Positions 48,985-56,686 of a stretch of DNA of 64,000 nucleotides are shown piece after piece. Both the position numbers and the translations under genes were made by a program. This DNA comes from DASQFQ01 sp038238015 (GTDB taxonomy: Bacteria; Actinomycetota; Thermoleophilia; Solirubrobacterales; Solirubrobacteraceae). Numbering within the stretch: the stretch's first letter is position 1; each line of letters begins with the position of its first letter. Below the pieces are notes generated by a model, which made no database searches, was not told the DNA's origin, and saw only the letters and a program-made list of their open reading frames with translations. The stretch covers positions 85,782 to 149,781 of the forward strand of contig JBBRYA010000001.1 in the NCBI GenBank assembly GCA_038238015.1. The letters are read 5' to 3'.

Positions 48985-50222
48985 CGAACGCGCAGCCCGC
49001 CGCCGAAGCGCACGGCCGGGCAGACGGTCGCGCCGGCGGTTCGGGCGGAGCGGTCGGCCGGGCCGGCCGGGAGTGTCCGCTGGGCCATGGTCAGCGCCTG
49101 CGCCGCGGCGAACAGCTCGACGGTGTCGAACTCCACGGTCTGCGGGGCCAGGGCCGCGCCGAGCCGCCCGTCGAGGATCCTTCGCGCTCCGTGCGTGAGC
49201 GCCCTGACGTGCCCCGCGCTGTCGATGCAGCGCCAGTGCAGCGCCCGCACGTACAGGCCCGCCGCGAGCGGGGCGGCGAGCTCTTCCACGTCGGCCGCGC
49301 CCCCGCCCACGAGTACGAGGTGGTCCGCTGCCGGGGTGCGCCTCAGCCCGCTCTCGGAGGCGTGCCCGGTCGACCGCGCAGCGCCTCCGGCCCGGGCAGC
49401 GGATGCGGTGTCCTGGACCGTCCGGTGGGCCACGCCGTCCTGGATCAGCGGCACGGGCTGGCGTGGCACCCCCTCGGCGTCGTAGCTGCGCGGGAGCGTG
49501 CCCGGGTAGCGCGGGGACTCAGAAAGCGAGACGCAGGGCGCGACGATGCGCGTGCCGAGCCGGGTCGCGAGCGCTCCCGACGGGCTGAACAGGTGGTGGC
49601 CGAACGGCCGCAGCGCCAGGGCCACGGCGTCGTGGCCCAGCACCGCCGCGTACTCACCGGGCTTCACCGCCTCGCTGCCGGACGCGATCGGCGGCTGCTC
49701 GACGGCCGGGAGGTCCTGGAGGCGCAGTGCGATCTGCTCGAGGCCGTTCTCGAATCGCGCGGCGCGGCTGCGCTGCTCGAAGGCGTGGACCCCGGTAGTC
49801 GAGACGATCGCCGTCCTGGCGGCCCACACCGATAGCGACACGGAGACCTCGCCCCCGAGCTCGAGGGCGAGCTCGGCAGGGTCGGTCCGCAGCGCCGAGG
49901 GGTCCCAGCCGTCGTGCGCGCGCCCGGGCAGAGGGCCCGGGAGACCCGGATGCTCCCCCTCGGCGCGCTCCGCGAGGCGCTCGGCCCCGCGCGCCGCGAG
50001 TGACAGCCCCTCGTCGTCGAGCGCCGTCGTCAACACAGTGCCGACCCCGCCGTCGCGGACGCAGGCGACCTCGATCGCCGTGCGCTCCGTCAGGCCAACG
50101 CCCACAAACCGGCCGGCACGCGCCGCGCGCTCCCACCACGCCGTCACCTGCGCCTCCTCGCCCGCATACCCGAGCGCACGCTCCGCGAGGGCGAAGAGCT
50201 CGGCCTCGCTCGGCGCGCTCAC
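48981..50222 (-). CDS. TldE/PmbA-family metalloprotease subunit
   Basis: The 413-residue protein follows the PmbA/TldE pattern: an N-terminal DNA-gyrase-modulator-like domain (TAIEVACVRDGGVGT), a middle GVHAFEQRSR segment and a C-terminal VPRQPVPLIQDGVAHRTVQDT block. TldE lacks the HExxxH found in TldD, and none is seen here, so it should need a TldD partner encoded elsewhere. GTG 50222 overlaps the stop of the pyrophosphorylase gene. Confidence 0.85.
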   Translation of the reverse strand: MSAPSEAELFALAERALGYAGEEAQVTAWWERAARAGRFVGVGLTERTAIEVACVRDGGVGTVLTTALDDEGLSLAARGAERLAERAEGEHPGLPGPLPGRAHDGWDPSALRTDPAELALELGGEVSVSLSVWAARTAIVSTTGVHAFEQRSRAARFENGLEQIALRLQDLPAVEQPPIASGSEAVKPGEYAAVLGHDAVALALRPFGHHLFSPSGALATRLGTRIVAPCVSLSESPRYPGTLPRSYDAEGVPRQPVPLIQDGVAHRTVQDTASAARAGGAARSTGHASESGLRRTPAADHLVLVGGGAADVEELAAPLAAGLYVRALHWRCIDSAGHVRALTHGARRILDGRLGAALAPQTVEFDTVELFAAAQALTMAQRTLPAGPADRSARTAGATVCPAVRFGGGLRVR

Positions 50223-51604
50223 CCTTCGAGGACGGTCTCGTCGTCGATGCGCAGCTGCTCGGAGTCGTCGTTGTGCAGCTCGACGTCCCCGCGCGCGACG
50301 ACGGCGCGGCCGAACGCGACGTCGCCGTCCACCTTCAGCGACGAGCAGGCCAGCAGCGACGGCGGGCCGTCGGGAAAGCGCGCCTCGAAGTCGCGCAGCA
50401 GCTTGTAGAAGCGCTTGTCGAGCTCGACCAGCGGCAGCCCGCCGTCGAGCTCGGGCGAGGCCTCGACGTGGCTCTCGGGCGAGAGCACGTAGGCGTCGGA
50501 GCGCAGCACCAGCAGATCGCTGGTGGTCTTGACCGGCGCGAAGCGCCGGCGCGGCACGTTGAGCGTGCGCGCCCCGTCGAACACGCCGACCGCCGCCCCC
50601 ATCGCGGTCTCGATCTGAAAGACCTCGGGCGTCGAGTCGTTCCCGGGGTCGACGGTCTTGCGATTGAGGATCATCGGCAGGCCGAGCACGCCGTCGCGCT
50701 GCTCGAGCACGTCGCGCAGCGCCTTCAGGCTCACCCACAGGTTGTTGGTGTTGAAGAAGCGCCAGCGGTCGATGTCCGAGAAGCGCTCGAGGTCCTCCTC
50801 CGGCGTCTGGGCGGTCTCGCGCAGCACGAGGTTGCCGGTCTCGCGCAGGATCGCGGGGTGCCCGCCCTTGCGGTCGGCCGGCGTCTTCTCGCACACCTCC
50901 ATCGCGAACGGGAGGCCCTCGGCGGCGAACCACGAGAGGATGCGCGGGTCGAGCACGGCCCCGAGGTTGTCGGAGTTCGAGAGGAACGCGTACTCGTAGT
51001 CCCGCTCGACCAGGGCGTCCAGCGTGCCCGAGGTCTGCAGCGCCGTGTAGACGTCGCCGTGCCCCGGCGGGCACCACTCGAGCGCCGGCTCGTCGGGCCA
51101 GCTCACCGGCCGCAGCTCCTCGACGGTGAGCTTGGGCTCCTTGTTCTGGACGAAGTCGGCCGGCACGTCGGACTCGAGCTCGGCGTGGCGCTCCAGCGCC
51201 GCCAGCGAGTCCTCGCGGGTGTAGAACGAGTTCATCAGCACGAGCGGGAGGCGTACGTCGTGGCGGCGGCGCAGCTCGAGCACCTGCTCGGCGATGACGT
51301 CCAGGAACGAGCGCCCGTCCTTGACCTCCAGCAGCGACTTCGCGCGCTCCATGCCCATGCTCGTGCCCAGGCCGCCGTTGAGCTTGATGACCACGGCCTT
51401 GTCGAGCGCCTCGCGGTCCTCGGCCTCCGGCAGGTCGTCGTAGGCGGGAACGTCGCCGAGCTGATCGAGGTCGTCGTCGCCCAGCATCCCGGACTCGCCC
51501 GCCACGAGCTGCTCGTAGTAGTGGCGGAAGTTGGCGATGGCGGCGTCGGCCACGCCCTCCTCGCGCATCTTCTCCTCGGCCTCGCGCAGTCCCTCGTCGC
51601 TCAT
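50219..51604 (-). CDS. UTP-glucose-1-phosphate uridylyltransferase (UDPGP family)
   Basis: The 461-residue protein carries the eukaryote-like UDPGP motifs KLNGGLGTSMG, the substrate Lys region MERAKSLL, CPPGHGDVY and NSDNLGAV. It makes UDP-glucose for wall and storage polysaccharides. ATG 51604 lies eight bases after the upstream stop; GTG 51622 would overlap that gene by 11 bases. A TldE-family gene follows, coupled by GTGA. Confidence 0.92.
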   Translation of the reverse strand: MSDEGLREAEEKMREEGVADAAIANFRHYYEQLVAGESGMLGDDDLDQLGDVPAYDDLPEAEDREALDKAVVIKLNGGLGTSMGMERAKSLLEVKDGRSFLDVIAEQVLELRRRHDVRLPLVLMNSFYTREDSLAALERHAELESDVPADFVQNKEPKLTVEELRPVSWPDEPALEWCPPGHGDVYTALQTSGTLDALVERDYEYAFLSNSDNLGAVLDPRILSWFAAEGLPFAMEVCEKTPADRKGGHPAILRETGNLVLRETAQTPEEDLERFSDIDRWRFFNTNNLWVSLKALRDVLEQRDGVLGLPMILNRKTVDPGNDSTPEVFQIETAMGAAVGVFDGARTLNVPRRRFAPVKTTSDLLVLRSDAYVLSPESHVEASPELDGGLPLVELDKRFYKLLRDFEARFPDGPPSLLACSSLKVDGDVAFGRAVVARGDVELHNDDSEQLRIDDETVLEG

Positions 51605-51611
51605 GTCGGGA

Positions 51612-52598
51612 CTATGACGCACTCTCGTAGATGGCCATCAGCTCCGCGCGATCCGCGCGCGGCGGCGTCAGGTCGAGCTCCGGGCGCTCGGCCGCCGCGT
51701 CCGCGCAGGCGGCGAGATCGGCGCTGTCCAGTCCCAGCTCCGAGAGCCGGGTGGCCCCGGTCAGCGCGCACAGGCGCGCCGCGGCCTCGGCCGGGTCCTC
51801 GCCGAGCGCGGCGGTCAGCGCCTCGTGCTGGGCCGCTGCGCGCCAGGCCAGGGCGGCGATCGTGTGGGGGAGCAGCACGGCGTTGGCGGCTCCGTGGCCG
51901 GCGCCACCGATCCGAACCAGCGTCTGGGAGAGCACGTGGTGCAGTCCGTAGCCGGTCGAGTCGATCGTGTAGCCGGCCAGCAGCGCTCCGAGCGCGAGCG
52001 CGCCGCGGTCGGGCTCGCGCCCCGAGCGGAAGGCGCCGACCAGCAGCCGCGCGGCCTCGTGGGCGGCCAGCGTCGCCACGGGGTTGGCGAGCGGCGTGCA
52101 CGGGCCCTCGACGGCGTGGCCGAGCGCGTTCAGGGCGCTCGCGGCCAACTCGGGCTCGGGTTGGGAGGCCGACAGGGCCGGATCGTTGACCACCACCTGC
52201 GGGCGGACGGTGGGGGAGCGCTGGTCAGCGCCCTGGGCGCGCCGGTGGATCCGCGTCATCTCCGCGCCCGACAGCGTCGTCGGGACCGCCATCGCGGCCT
52301 GGGTCCCGCCCGAGGCGGCGCTGAGCGCCTTGGCGACGTCGATCACGCGCCCGCCCCCGAGCGCGACGACGCGCTCGCGTGCGACCGCGCCCAGCAGCTC
52401 CCCGGCGAGCTCGTCGACCGTGCCCGGCCCGATCAGGTGCAGCGCCCCGGCGCCCTCCACCAGGGACGGAACGCTCGACTGGGCGCGCTCGGTGGTCAGC
52501 AGCGCGTAGCCGGGCCCGCCGAGGACGTCGACCGCCTCCGCCGCGACCCCGGGCCCGAAGCGGATCGTTCGCTCGCCGTCGCGCCAGGTGAACGCCAT
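51612..52598 (-). CDS. iron-containing alcohol dehydrogenase family (maleylacetate reductase-like)
   Basis: A 328-residue Fe-ADH fold: the nucleotide site VALGGGRVIDVAKAL, AVPTTLSGAEMT and the metal-binding His positions around ALGHAVEG and GLHHVLSQTL are present. The PTTLSGAEMT style and short length resemble maleylacetate reductases. Substrate is not certain. It sits with a pyrophosphorylase gene downstream, which does not suggest a pathway. Confidence 0.8.
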   Translation of the reverse strand: MAFTWRDGERTIRFGPGVAAEAVDVLGGPGYALLTTERAQSSVPSLVEGAGALHLIGPGTVDELAGELLGAVARERVVALGGGRVIDVAKALSAASGGTQAAMAVPTTLSGAEMTRIHRRAQGADQRSPTVRPQVVVNDPALSASQPEPELAASALNALGHAVEGPCTPLANPVATLAAHEAARLLVGAFRSGREPDRGALALGALLAGYTIDSTGYGLHHVLSQTLVRIGGAGHGAANAVLLPHTIAALAWRAAAQHEALTAALGEDPAEAAARLCALTGATRLSELGLDSADLAACADAAAERPELDLTPPRADRAELMAIYESAS

Positions 52599-52630
52599 CG
52601 CCCCCTCATACCAGGCTCACGCCGCCCGCG

Positions 52631-52668
52631 TGCGTCACGCGGGCCTGCGTCACGCGGAGTCGCGTAAC
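52631..52668. repeat. GCGTNACGC repeats at the ATPase gene 3' end
   Basis: TGCGTCACGCGG occurs at 52631-52642 and 52646-52657, followed by GCGTAAC at 52662. The ATPase stop codon lies inside the second copy. Related copies occur at the gene's 5' end (53784-53825). Confidence 0.6.
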
Positions 52669-53789
52669 AACCAGGCGGCGAGGAACGGCTCGACGATCCG
52701 CACCTGCCCGCGGTCGCGCGCGACCAGCTCGTCGCGCTCGAGCGTCTCCACCGCGCGCTGGACGGTTGAGGCGCCGGGCAGGTTGTGGCGTAGCCGGTAG
52801 TCAGCCGAGAGCGGCCGGCCGGCCTCGCGCGCGAGCTCCTCCAGCACCAGCCGCTGCACGGCCGAGGCGCGCTCCCACAACAGCGAGAAGTGCGCGTGCT
52901 CGGAGCGCAGGACCTTCGCGAGCGCCGCGCGAATGTCGGCCACCGCGGCCCGCGCCTCGGCGGGCGTGTCCTGCCAGGCGAAGTAGCAGAGCTCCTGCGT
53001 CGCGTAGGGATGACCGCCGGTCGACTCGAGGATCGCGGCGACCGCGTCGGCGGCGATGAAGCGCCCGGTCCGCTCGAACTGGCGCGTGATGAAGGCGCTG
53101 AAGTGCTCGGGGGCGATCACGCCCAGCTCGACCTGCTTGGCGCTGCGCCAGAACGGCTCGTTCTCGTCATTGAAGATCTGGCGCATCATGTGGCGCTTGG
53201 AGCCGAGGTAGACGTGCCCGACTTCGGGCTGGCGCTGAAAGACCGCTCGCATCAGGCGGGGCAGCCTGCGGTCGATCTCGACGATCTCCTGGAACTCGTC
53301 GAACACGAGCGCCACCTGGCGGCTGCGGTCCGCCGCCAGCTGCGCGGGCAGTTCGAGCAGGCGCTCGATCGTGGCGTCGATGTCCTCGCCGCGCTCGGTC
53401 ACGGCGAAGGAGAAGCCGACCGCGCCGGTCTCGGCGTCGACCGTGATCGTCGGGCGCACGCGCAGGTCCGCGAAGACCCGCAGGCGCTCCCTCGCGCGCA
53501 GCAGCGGCGACGCGACGTCGTCGTGAATCGCGCGCGCGAGCTTCTCGGCCAGTCTGGCGGGGGTCGGCGTGGTCATCAGGTCGACGCTCGCGACGAGCAC
53601 CTTGTCGCGCCTGAGCTCCTGGGTGACCCGCCAGACCAGCGAGGACTTCCCGTAGCGCCGCGGGGCGAAGACGACGACGTCCTGCCCGTTGCCGACGTCT
53701 GCTCGCAGCTCCGCGATCTCCTGCTTGCGATCGGTGAACGCGTCGTCGAGCGCGAGCGCGCCGAAGTTGAAGGGGTTGGACGTCGTCAC
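52650..53789 (-). CDS. P-loop ATPase of the archaeal-ATPase (PF01637-like) class
   Basis: Walker A is APRRYGKSSL (about residue 43), Walker B ALVFDEFQE, and a C-terminal winged-helix region follows (residues about 310-379), the layout of STAND-like archaeal-type ATPases. GTG 53789 starts just downstream of three GCGTNACG elements; similar elements lie at the stop codon. Nothing is known of its role. The repeats on both sides suggest autoregulation or a mobile gene cassette. Confidence 0.82.
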   Translation of the reverse strand: MTTSNPFNFGALALDDAFTDRKQEIAELRADVGNGQDVVVFAPRRYGKSSLVWRVTQELRRDKVLVASVDLMTTPTPARLAEKLARAIHDDVASPLLRARERLRVFADLRVRPTITVDAETGAVGFSFAVTERGEDIDATIERLLELPAQLAADRSRQVALVFDEFQEIVEIDRRLPRLMRAVFQRQPEVGHVYLGSKRHMMRQIFNDENEPFWRSAKQVELGVIAPEHFSAFITRQFERTGRFIAADAVAAILESTGGHPYATQELCYFAWQDTPAEARAAVADIRAALAKVLRSEHAHFSLLWERASAVQRLVLEELAREAGRPLSADYRLRHNLPGASTVQRAVETLERDELVARDRGQVRIVEPFLAAWLLRDSA

Positions 53790-53825
53790 GCAGGCAAGCG
53801 TAACGCAAGCATGCGTGACGGAGGC
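53784..53825. promoter_or_regulatory. three GCGTNACG elements upstream of the ATPase gene
   Basis: CGTCACGCAGGC (53784), AGCGTAACGCAAGC (53797) and TGCGTGACGGAGGC (53812) repeat at roughly 14-base steps between hmgA and the ATPase start. The common palindromic core is GCGTNACGC. A regulator-binding array is the simplest reading. Confidence 0.45.
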
Positions 53826-55007
53826 TCAGGTGATCGTGGTGGCGGCCATCTCCGCGCTCTCGTCGTACCACGACAGCGCGTAGCTCGGGTCGTCCAGGTC
53901 GCGGGCCAGCGGCGTGAGCTTCAGCGGGCGGAAGGTGTCGCACATCACCGCGAGCTCCTCCGTGCGCTTGGTCCCGAGCGCCTTCTCGACCAGCCCGGGC
54001 TGGGGCCCGTGGGGGAGGCCGGAGGGGTGCAGCGTGATCGCCCCGACGTCGACGCCCTTGCGCGAGCCGAACTGGCCGTCGACGTAGTAGATCATCTCCT
54101 CCGACTGCAGGTTGGAGTGGTGATAGGGCAGCGGCACGGCGTTCTCGTCCCAGTCGAGCATGCGCGGGCAGAAGGAGCAGATCACGAAGTTCGGCCCCTG
54201 GAAGGTCTGGTGGGCCGGCGGCGGCTGGTGCAGGCGGCCGGCCTTTGGCTCGAAGTCGTCGATGTTGAACGTGTAGGGGTAGACGTAGCCGTCCCAGCCC
54301 ACGACGTCGAACGGGTGGTAGTCGAGCACGTAGTCCTGGTAGCCCCGGCGCACGCGCACCTTGAGGTCGTGCTCGCCGCGGTCGCGGTGGGTCTGCAGCT
54401 GGGCCGGAGGCTTGAAGTCGCGGTGGGAGAACGGCGCGTGCTCGAGCAGCTGCCCGTAGCGGTTGCGGTAGCGGTTGGGCGTCTCGATCTCGCCCGGCGT
54501 GGAGAAGGTCAGCCAGCGCTGGGGCCCGTCGAAGCGGAAGCGGTAGGTCGTCCCGCGCGGGATCACGACGTAGTCGTGCTGCGCGAACGGGAGGTCGCCG
54601 AAGATCGTCTCGAGCACGCCGCCGCCCTCGTGGATGAAGACGACCTCGTCGCCCTCGCCGTCGCGGAAGAAGTAGTCCGCCTCGGCCTCGGGAATGCAGA
54701 GGGCGATCTCGACGTCGCTGTTGTACTGCAGGACGCGGCGCCCGAGCACCGGGTCGCCGAAGGGCTCCAGGCCCATGGTGTTGGTCAGCCGGTGCACGTG
54801 AGTCTCGGGCACCCACTCCTCGACCACGATCGGCTCGAACTCGCCGACCTCCTTGACCCGGCACGGCGACCACAGGTGGTAGAGGATCGACTCGTTGCCC
54901 GAGAAGCCCTCAAAGCCGAGCACCTCCTCGACCAGCAGCGGGCCGCCGTTCTCGCGGAACTGCACGTGGCGCTTCTGCGGGAGCTCGCCCATCGCGTGGT
55001 AGCGCAT
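53826..55007 (-). CDS. hmgA: homogentisate 1,2-dioxygenase
   Basis: The 393-residue protein has the cupin-type core FIHEGGGVLETIFG and VVIPRGTTYRF, the metal-ligand region WDGYVYPYTFN and the terminal LHPSGLPHGPQPG. This is the bacterial HmgA class. It opens the homogentisate ring to maleylacetoacetate. ATG 55007 overlaps the hppD stop (TGATG), so the two are one operon. Confidence 0.94.
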   Translation of the reverse strand: MRYHAMGELPQKRHVQFRENGGPLLVEEVLGFEGFSGNESILYHLWSPCRVKEVGEFEPIVVEEWVPETHVHRLTNTMGLEPFGDPVLGRRVLQYNSDVEIALCIPEAEADYFFRDGEGDEVVFIHEGGGVLETIFGDLPFAQHDYVVIPRGTTYRFRFDGPQRWLTFSTPGEIETPNRYRNRYGQLLEHAPFSHRDFKPPAQLQTHRDRGEHDLKVRVRRGYQDYVLDYHPFDVVGWDGYVYPYTFNIDDFEPKAGRLHQPPPAHQTFQGPNFVICSFCPRMLDWDENAVPLPYHHSNLQSEEMIYYVDGQFGSRKGVDVGAITLHPSGLPHGPQPGLVEKALGTKRTEELAVMCDTFRPLKLTPLARDLDDPSYALSWYDESAEMAATTIT

Positions 55008-56125
55008 CAGAGGTTGCCCCGCTTGTCCTGCTCGCGCTCGATCGCCTCGAAGAGGGCCTTGAAGTTCCCCTCGCCGAAGCCGCGGGCGCCGTGGCGCTCG
55101 ATCACCTCGAAGAAGACCGTCGGCCGGTCGCCGACCGGCTTGGTGAAGATCTGCAGCATGTAGCCCTCGTCGTCGCGGTCGACGAGGATGCCGAGGCGCC
55201 GCAGGTCCTCCAGCGACTCGTCGATCTCCCCGATGCGCTCCGGCACGTCCTCGTAGTAGGAGGCGGGGATCGTGAGGAACTCGACGCCGCGGGCGCTCAG
55301 CTCGGTGACGGTGCGCACGATGTCGCGCGTGGCCACCGCGATGTGCTGCGCGCCGGGGCCGCCGTAGAACTCGAGGTACTCGTCGATCTGGGACTTGCGC
55401 TTGCCCTCGGCGGGCTCGTTGATCGGGAACTTCACGCGGCCGTTGCCGTCGGTGACGACCTTGGACATCAGCGCGGAGTACTCCGTGGAGATCGCCTCGT
55501 CGGAGAAGTGCAGCATCTCGGTCATCCCGAACACGTCCTCGTAGAACTTCACCCACGTGTCCATGTGACCGAGCTCGACGTTGCCGACGACGTGGTCGAT
55601 GGCCAGCAGCCCGGCGTCGGGCGTGGCATCCTCGCGGGCGGTGAAGCCGGGGAGGAAGGGCCCGTCGTAGCCGGCGCGCTCGACGAACGTGTGCAGCGTC
55701 TCGCCGTAGGCGGCGATGCTCGCGCGCTTGACGCTGCCGTGCTCGTCGGACTCCACCCACGGCTCGCGGACGGGCTCGGCACCCCGCTCGACGGCGGTGT
55801 TGAATGCGTACTCGGCGTCGGCGACCGAGAGGGCGATCACCTTGACGCCGTCGCCGTGGGCGAGGTGGTGGCGCCCGATCTCATGATCCGGGGTCAGCGC
55901 GCCGGTCAGCACGAGCCGGATGCGACCCTGCTGGAGCACGTGCGAGGTGCGGTCGCGCAGCCCGGTCTCCAGGCCCGCGTAGGCGACCTCGCGGAAGCCG
56001 AAGGCGCGAATGAAGTAGTAGGCCGACTGGCGGGCATTGCCGACGAAGAGCTCCAGGTGGTCGATGCCGTGGAGCGGCATGAAGTCCTCGGTCGAGCGAG
56101 GGGAAACGACGGGTTGCGTGCTCAT
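55007..56125 (-). CDS. hppD: 4-hydroxyphenylpyruvate dioxygenase
   Basis: Two vicinal-oxygen-chelate domains with the Fe ligands in IDHVVGNVELG, QHIAVATRDI and FFEVIERHGARGFGEGNFKALFE. The 372-residue length is normal. It converts 4-hydroxyphenylpyruvate to homogentisate in tyrosine breakdown. ATG 56125 is preferred; GTG 56140 would add five residues. A 13-base palindrome covers this start, and a divergent Lrp gene follows. Confidence 0.96.
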   Translation of the reverse strand: MSTQPVVSPRSTEDFMPLHGIDHLELFVGNARQSAYYFIRAFGFREVAYAGLETGLRDRTSHVLQQGRIRLVLTGALTPDHEIGRHHLAHGDGVKVIALSVADAEYAFNTAVERGAEPVREPWVESDEHGSVKRASIAAYGETLHTFVERAGYDGPFLPGFTAREDATPDAGLLAIDHVVGNVELGHMDTWVKFYEDVFGMTEMLHFSDEAISTEYSALMSKVVTDGNGRVKFPINEPAEGKRKSQIDEYLEFYGGPGAQHIAVATRDIVRTVTELSARGVEFLTIPASYYEDVPERIGEIDESLEDLRRLGILVDRDDEGYMLQIFTKPVGDRPTVFFEVIERHGARGFGEGNFKALFEAIEREQDKRGNL

Positions 56126-56131
56126 TGAGCA
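56119..56131. promoter_or_regulatory. palindrome over the hppD start codon, candidate Lrp operator
   Basis: TGCTCA-T-TGAGCA is a perfect 13-base palindrome covering the hppD start codon in the divergent hppD-lrp interval. It suits repression of hppD by the adjacent Lrp-family protein. Confidence 0.5.
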
Positions 56132-56183
56132 ATGATCCACCTCTCAGCGCCCGCTCTCAATAGCGATTCGTTGCGTGGACCCG

Positions 56184-56189
56184 TAGCCT
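56184..56189 (+). promoter_or_regulatory. candidate -10 element of the Lrp gene
   Basis: TAGCCT ends eight bases before ATG 56198; no ribosome binding site fits between, suggesting a leaderless mRNA. Confidence 0.45.
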
Positions 56190-56197
56190 GGGCGTAC

Positions 56198-56638
56198 ATG
56201 GACGACATCGACCGGCAGATCGTTGCGCTGCTTCGCCAGGACGCCCGCCGCTCGTTTCAGAGCATCGGCCTGCGCGTCTCTCTGAGCGCGCCGGCGGTCA
56301 AGCGCCGCGTCGACCGGCTGGAGGCCGACGGGGTGCTGCGCGGCTACAGCGCCCAGGTCGATCCCGGGCCCTTCGGCTGGCCGACGCACGCTTTCGTCGC
56401 GCTGTTCTGCGAGGGCCGGATGGCCGCCGCCGAGGTGCGCGAGGCGGTCGAGCACCATCCGGAGGTCGAGGCCGCCTACACGGTGGCCGGCGAGGCGAGC
56501 GCGATCGTCCGGCTGCGCGCGCGTGACACGGCCCACCTCGAGGAGACGCTCGAGCGCCTTCGCGACCAGCCGGGCGTCACGCGCACCCAGACGCAGATCG
56601 TGCTCTCGACGTTGTTCGAGCGCCCCTTCCACGACTGA
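56198..56638 (+). CDS. Lrp/AsnC-family transcriptional regulator
   Basis: The 146-residue protein begins with the family helix-turn-helix (DDIDRQIVALLRQDARRSFQ ... LSAPAVKRRVDRLEADGVLRGY) and ends in a RAM ligand-binding domain (EVEAAYTVAGEASAIVRLRA). ATG 56198 is the standard family start. It is divergent from hppD-hmgA and a likely local regulator responding to an aromatic amino acid or keto acid, by context. Confidence 0.9.
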   Translation: MDDIDRQIVALLRQDARRSFQSIGLRVSLSAPAVKRRVDRLEADGVLRGYSAQVDPGPFGWPTHAFVALFCEGRMAAAEVREAVEHHPEVEAAYTVAGEASAIVRLRARDTAHLEETLERLRDQPGVTRTQTQIVLSTLFERPFHD

Positions 56639-56668
56639 GGGGGCGCCCCGCAAGCGCGGGGCGCCCCC
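56639..56668. terminator. strong bidirectional hairpin after the Lrp gene
   Basis: GGGGGCGCCCCGC (56639-56651) and GCGGGGCGCCCCC (56656-56668) form a perfect 13-base-pair stem over AAGC, immediately after the Lrp stop and before the convergent secreted-protein stop. Confidence 0.75.
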
Positions 56669-56686
56669 TCGAAGACCCTCAGGCGC

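Noticed and set aside
52890..55163. 757-residue plus-strand frame
   Set aside because: Runs antisense to the ATPase, hmgA and hppD, whose motifs are clear; translation has no domain.
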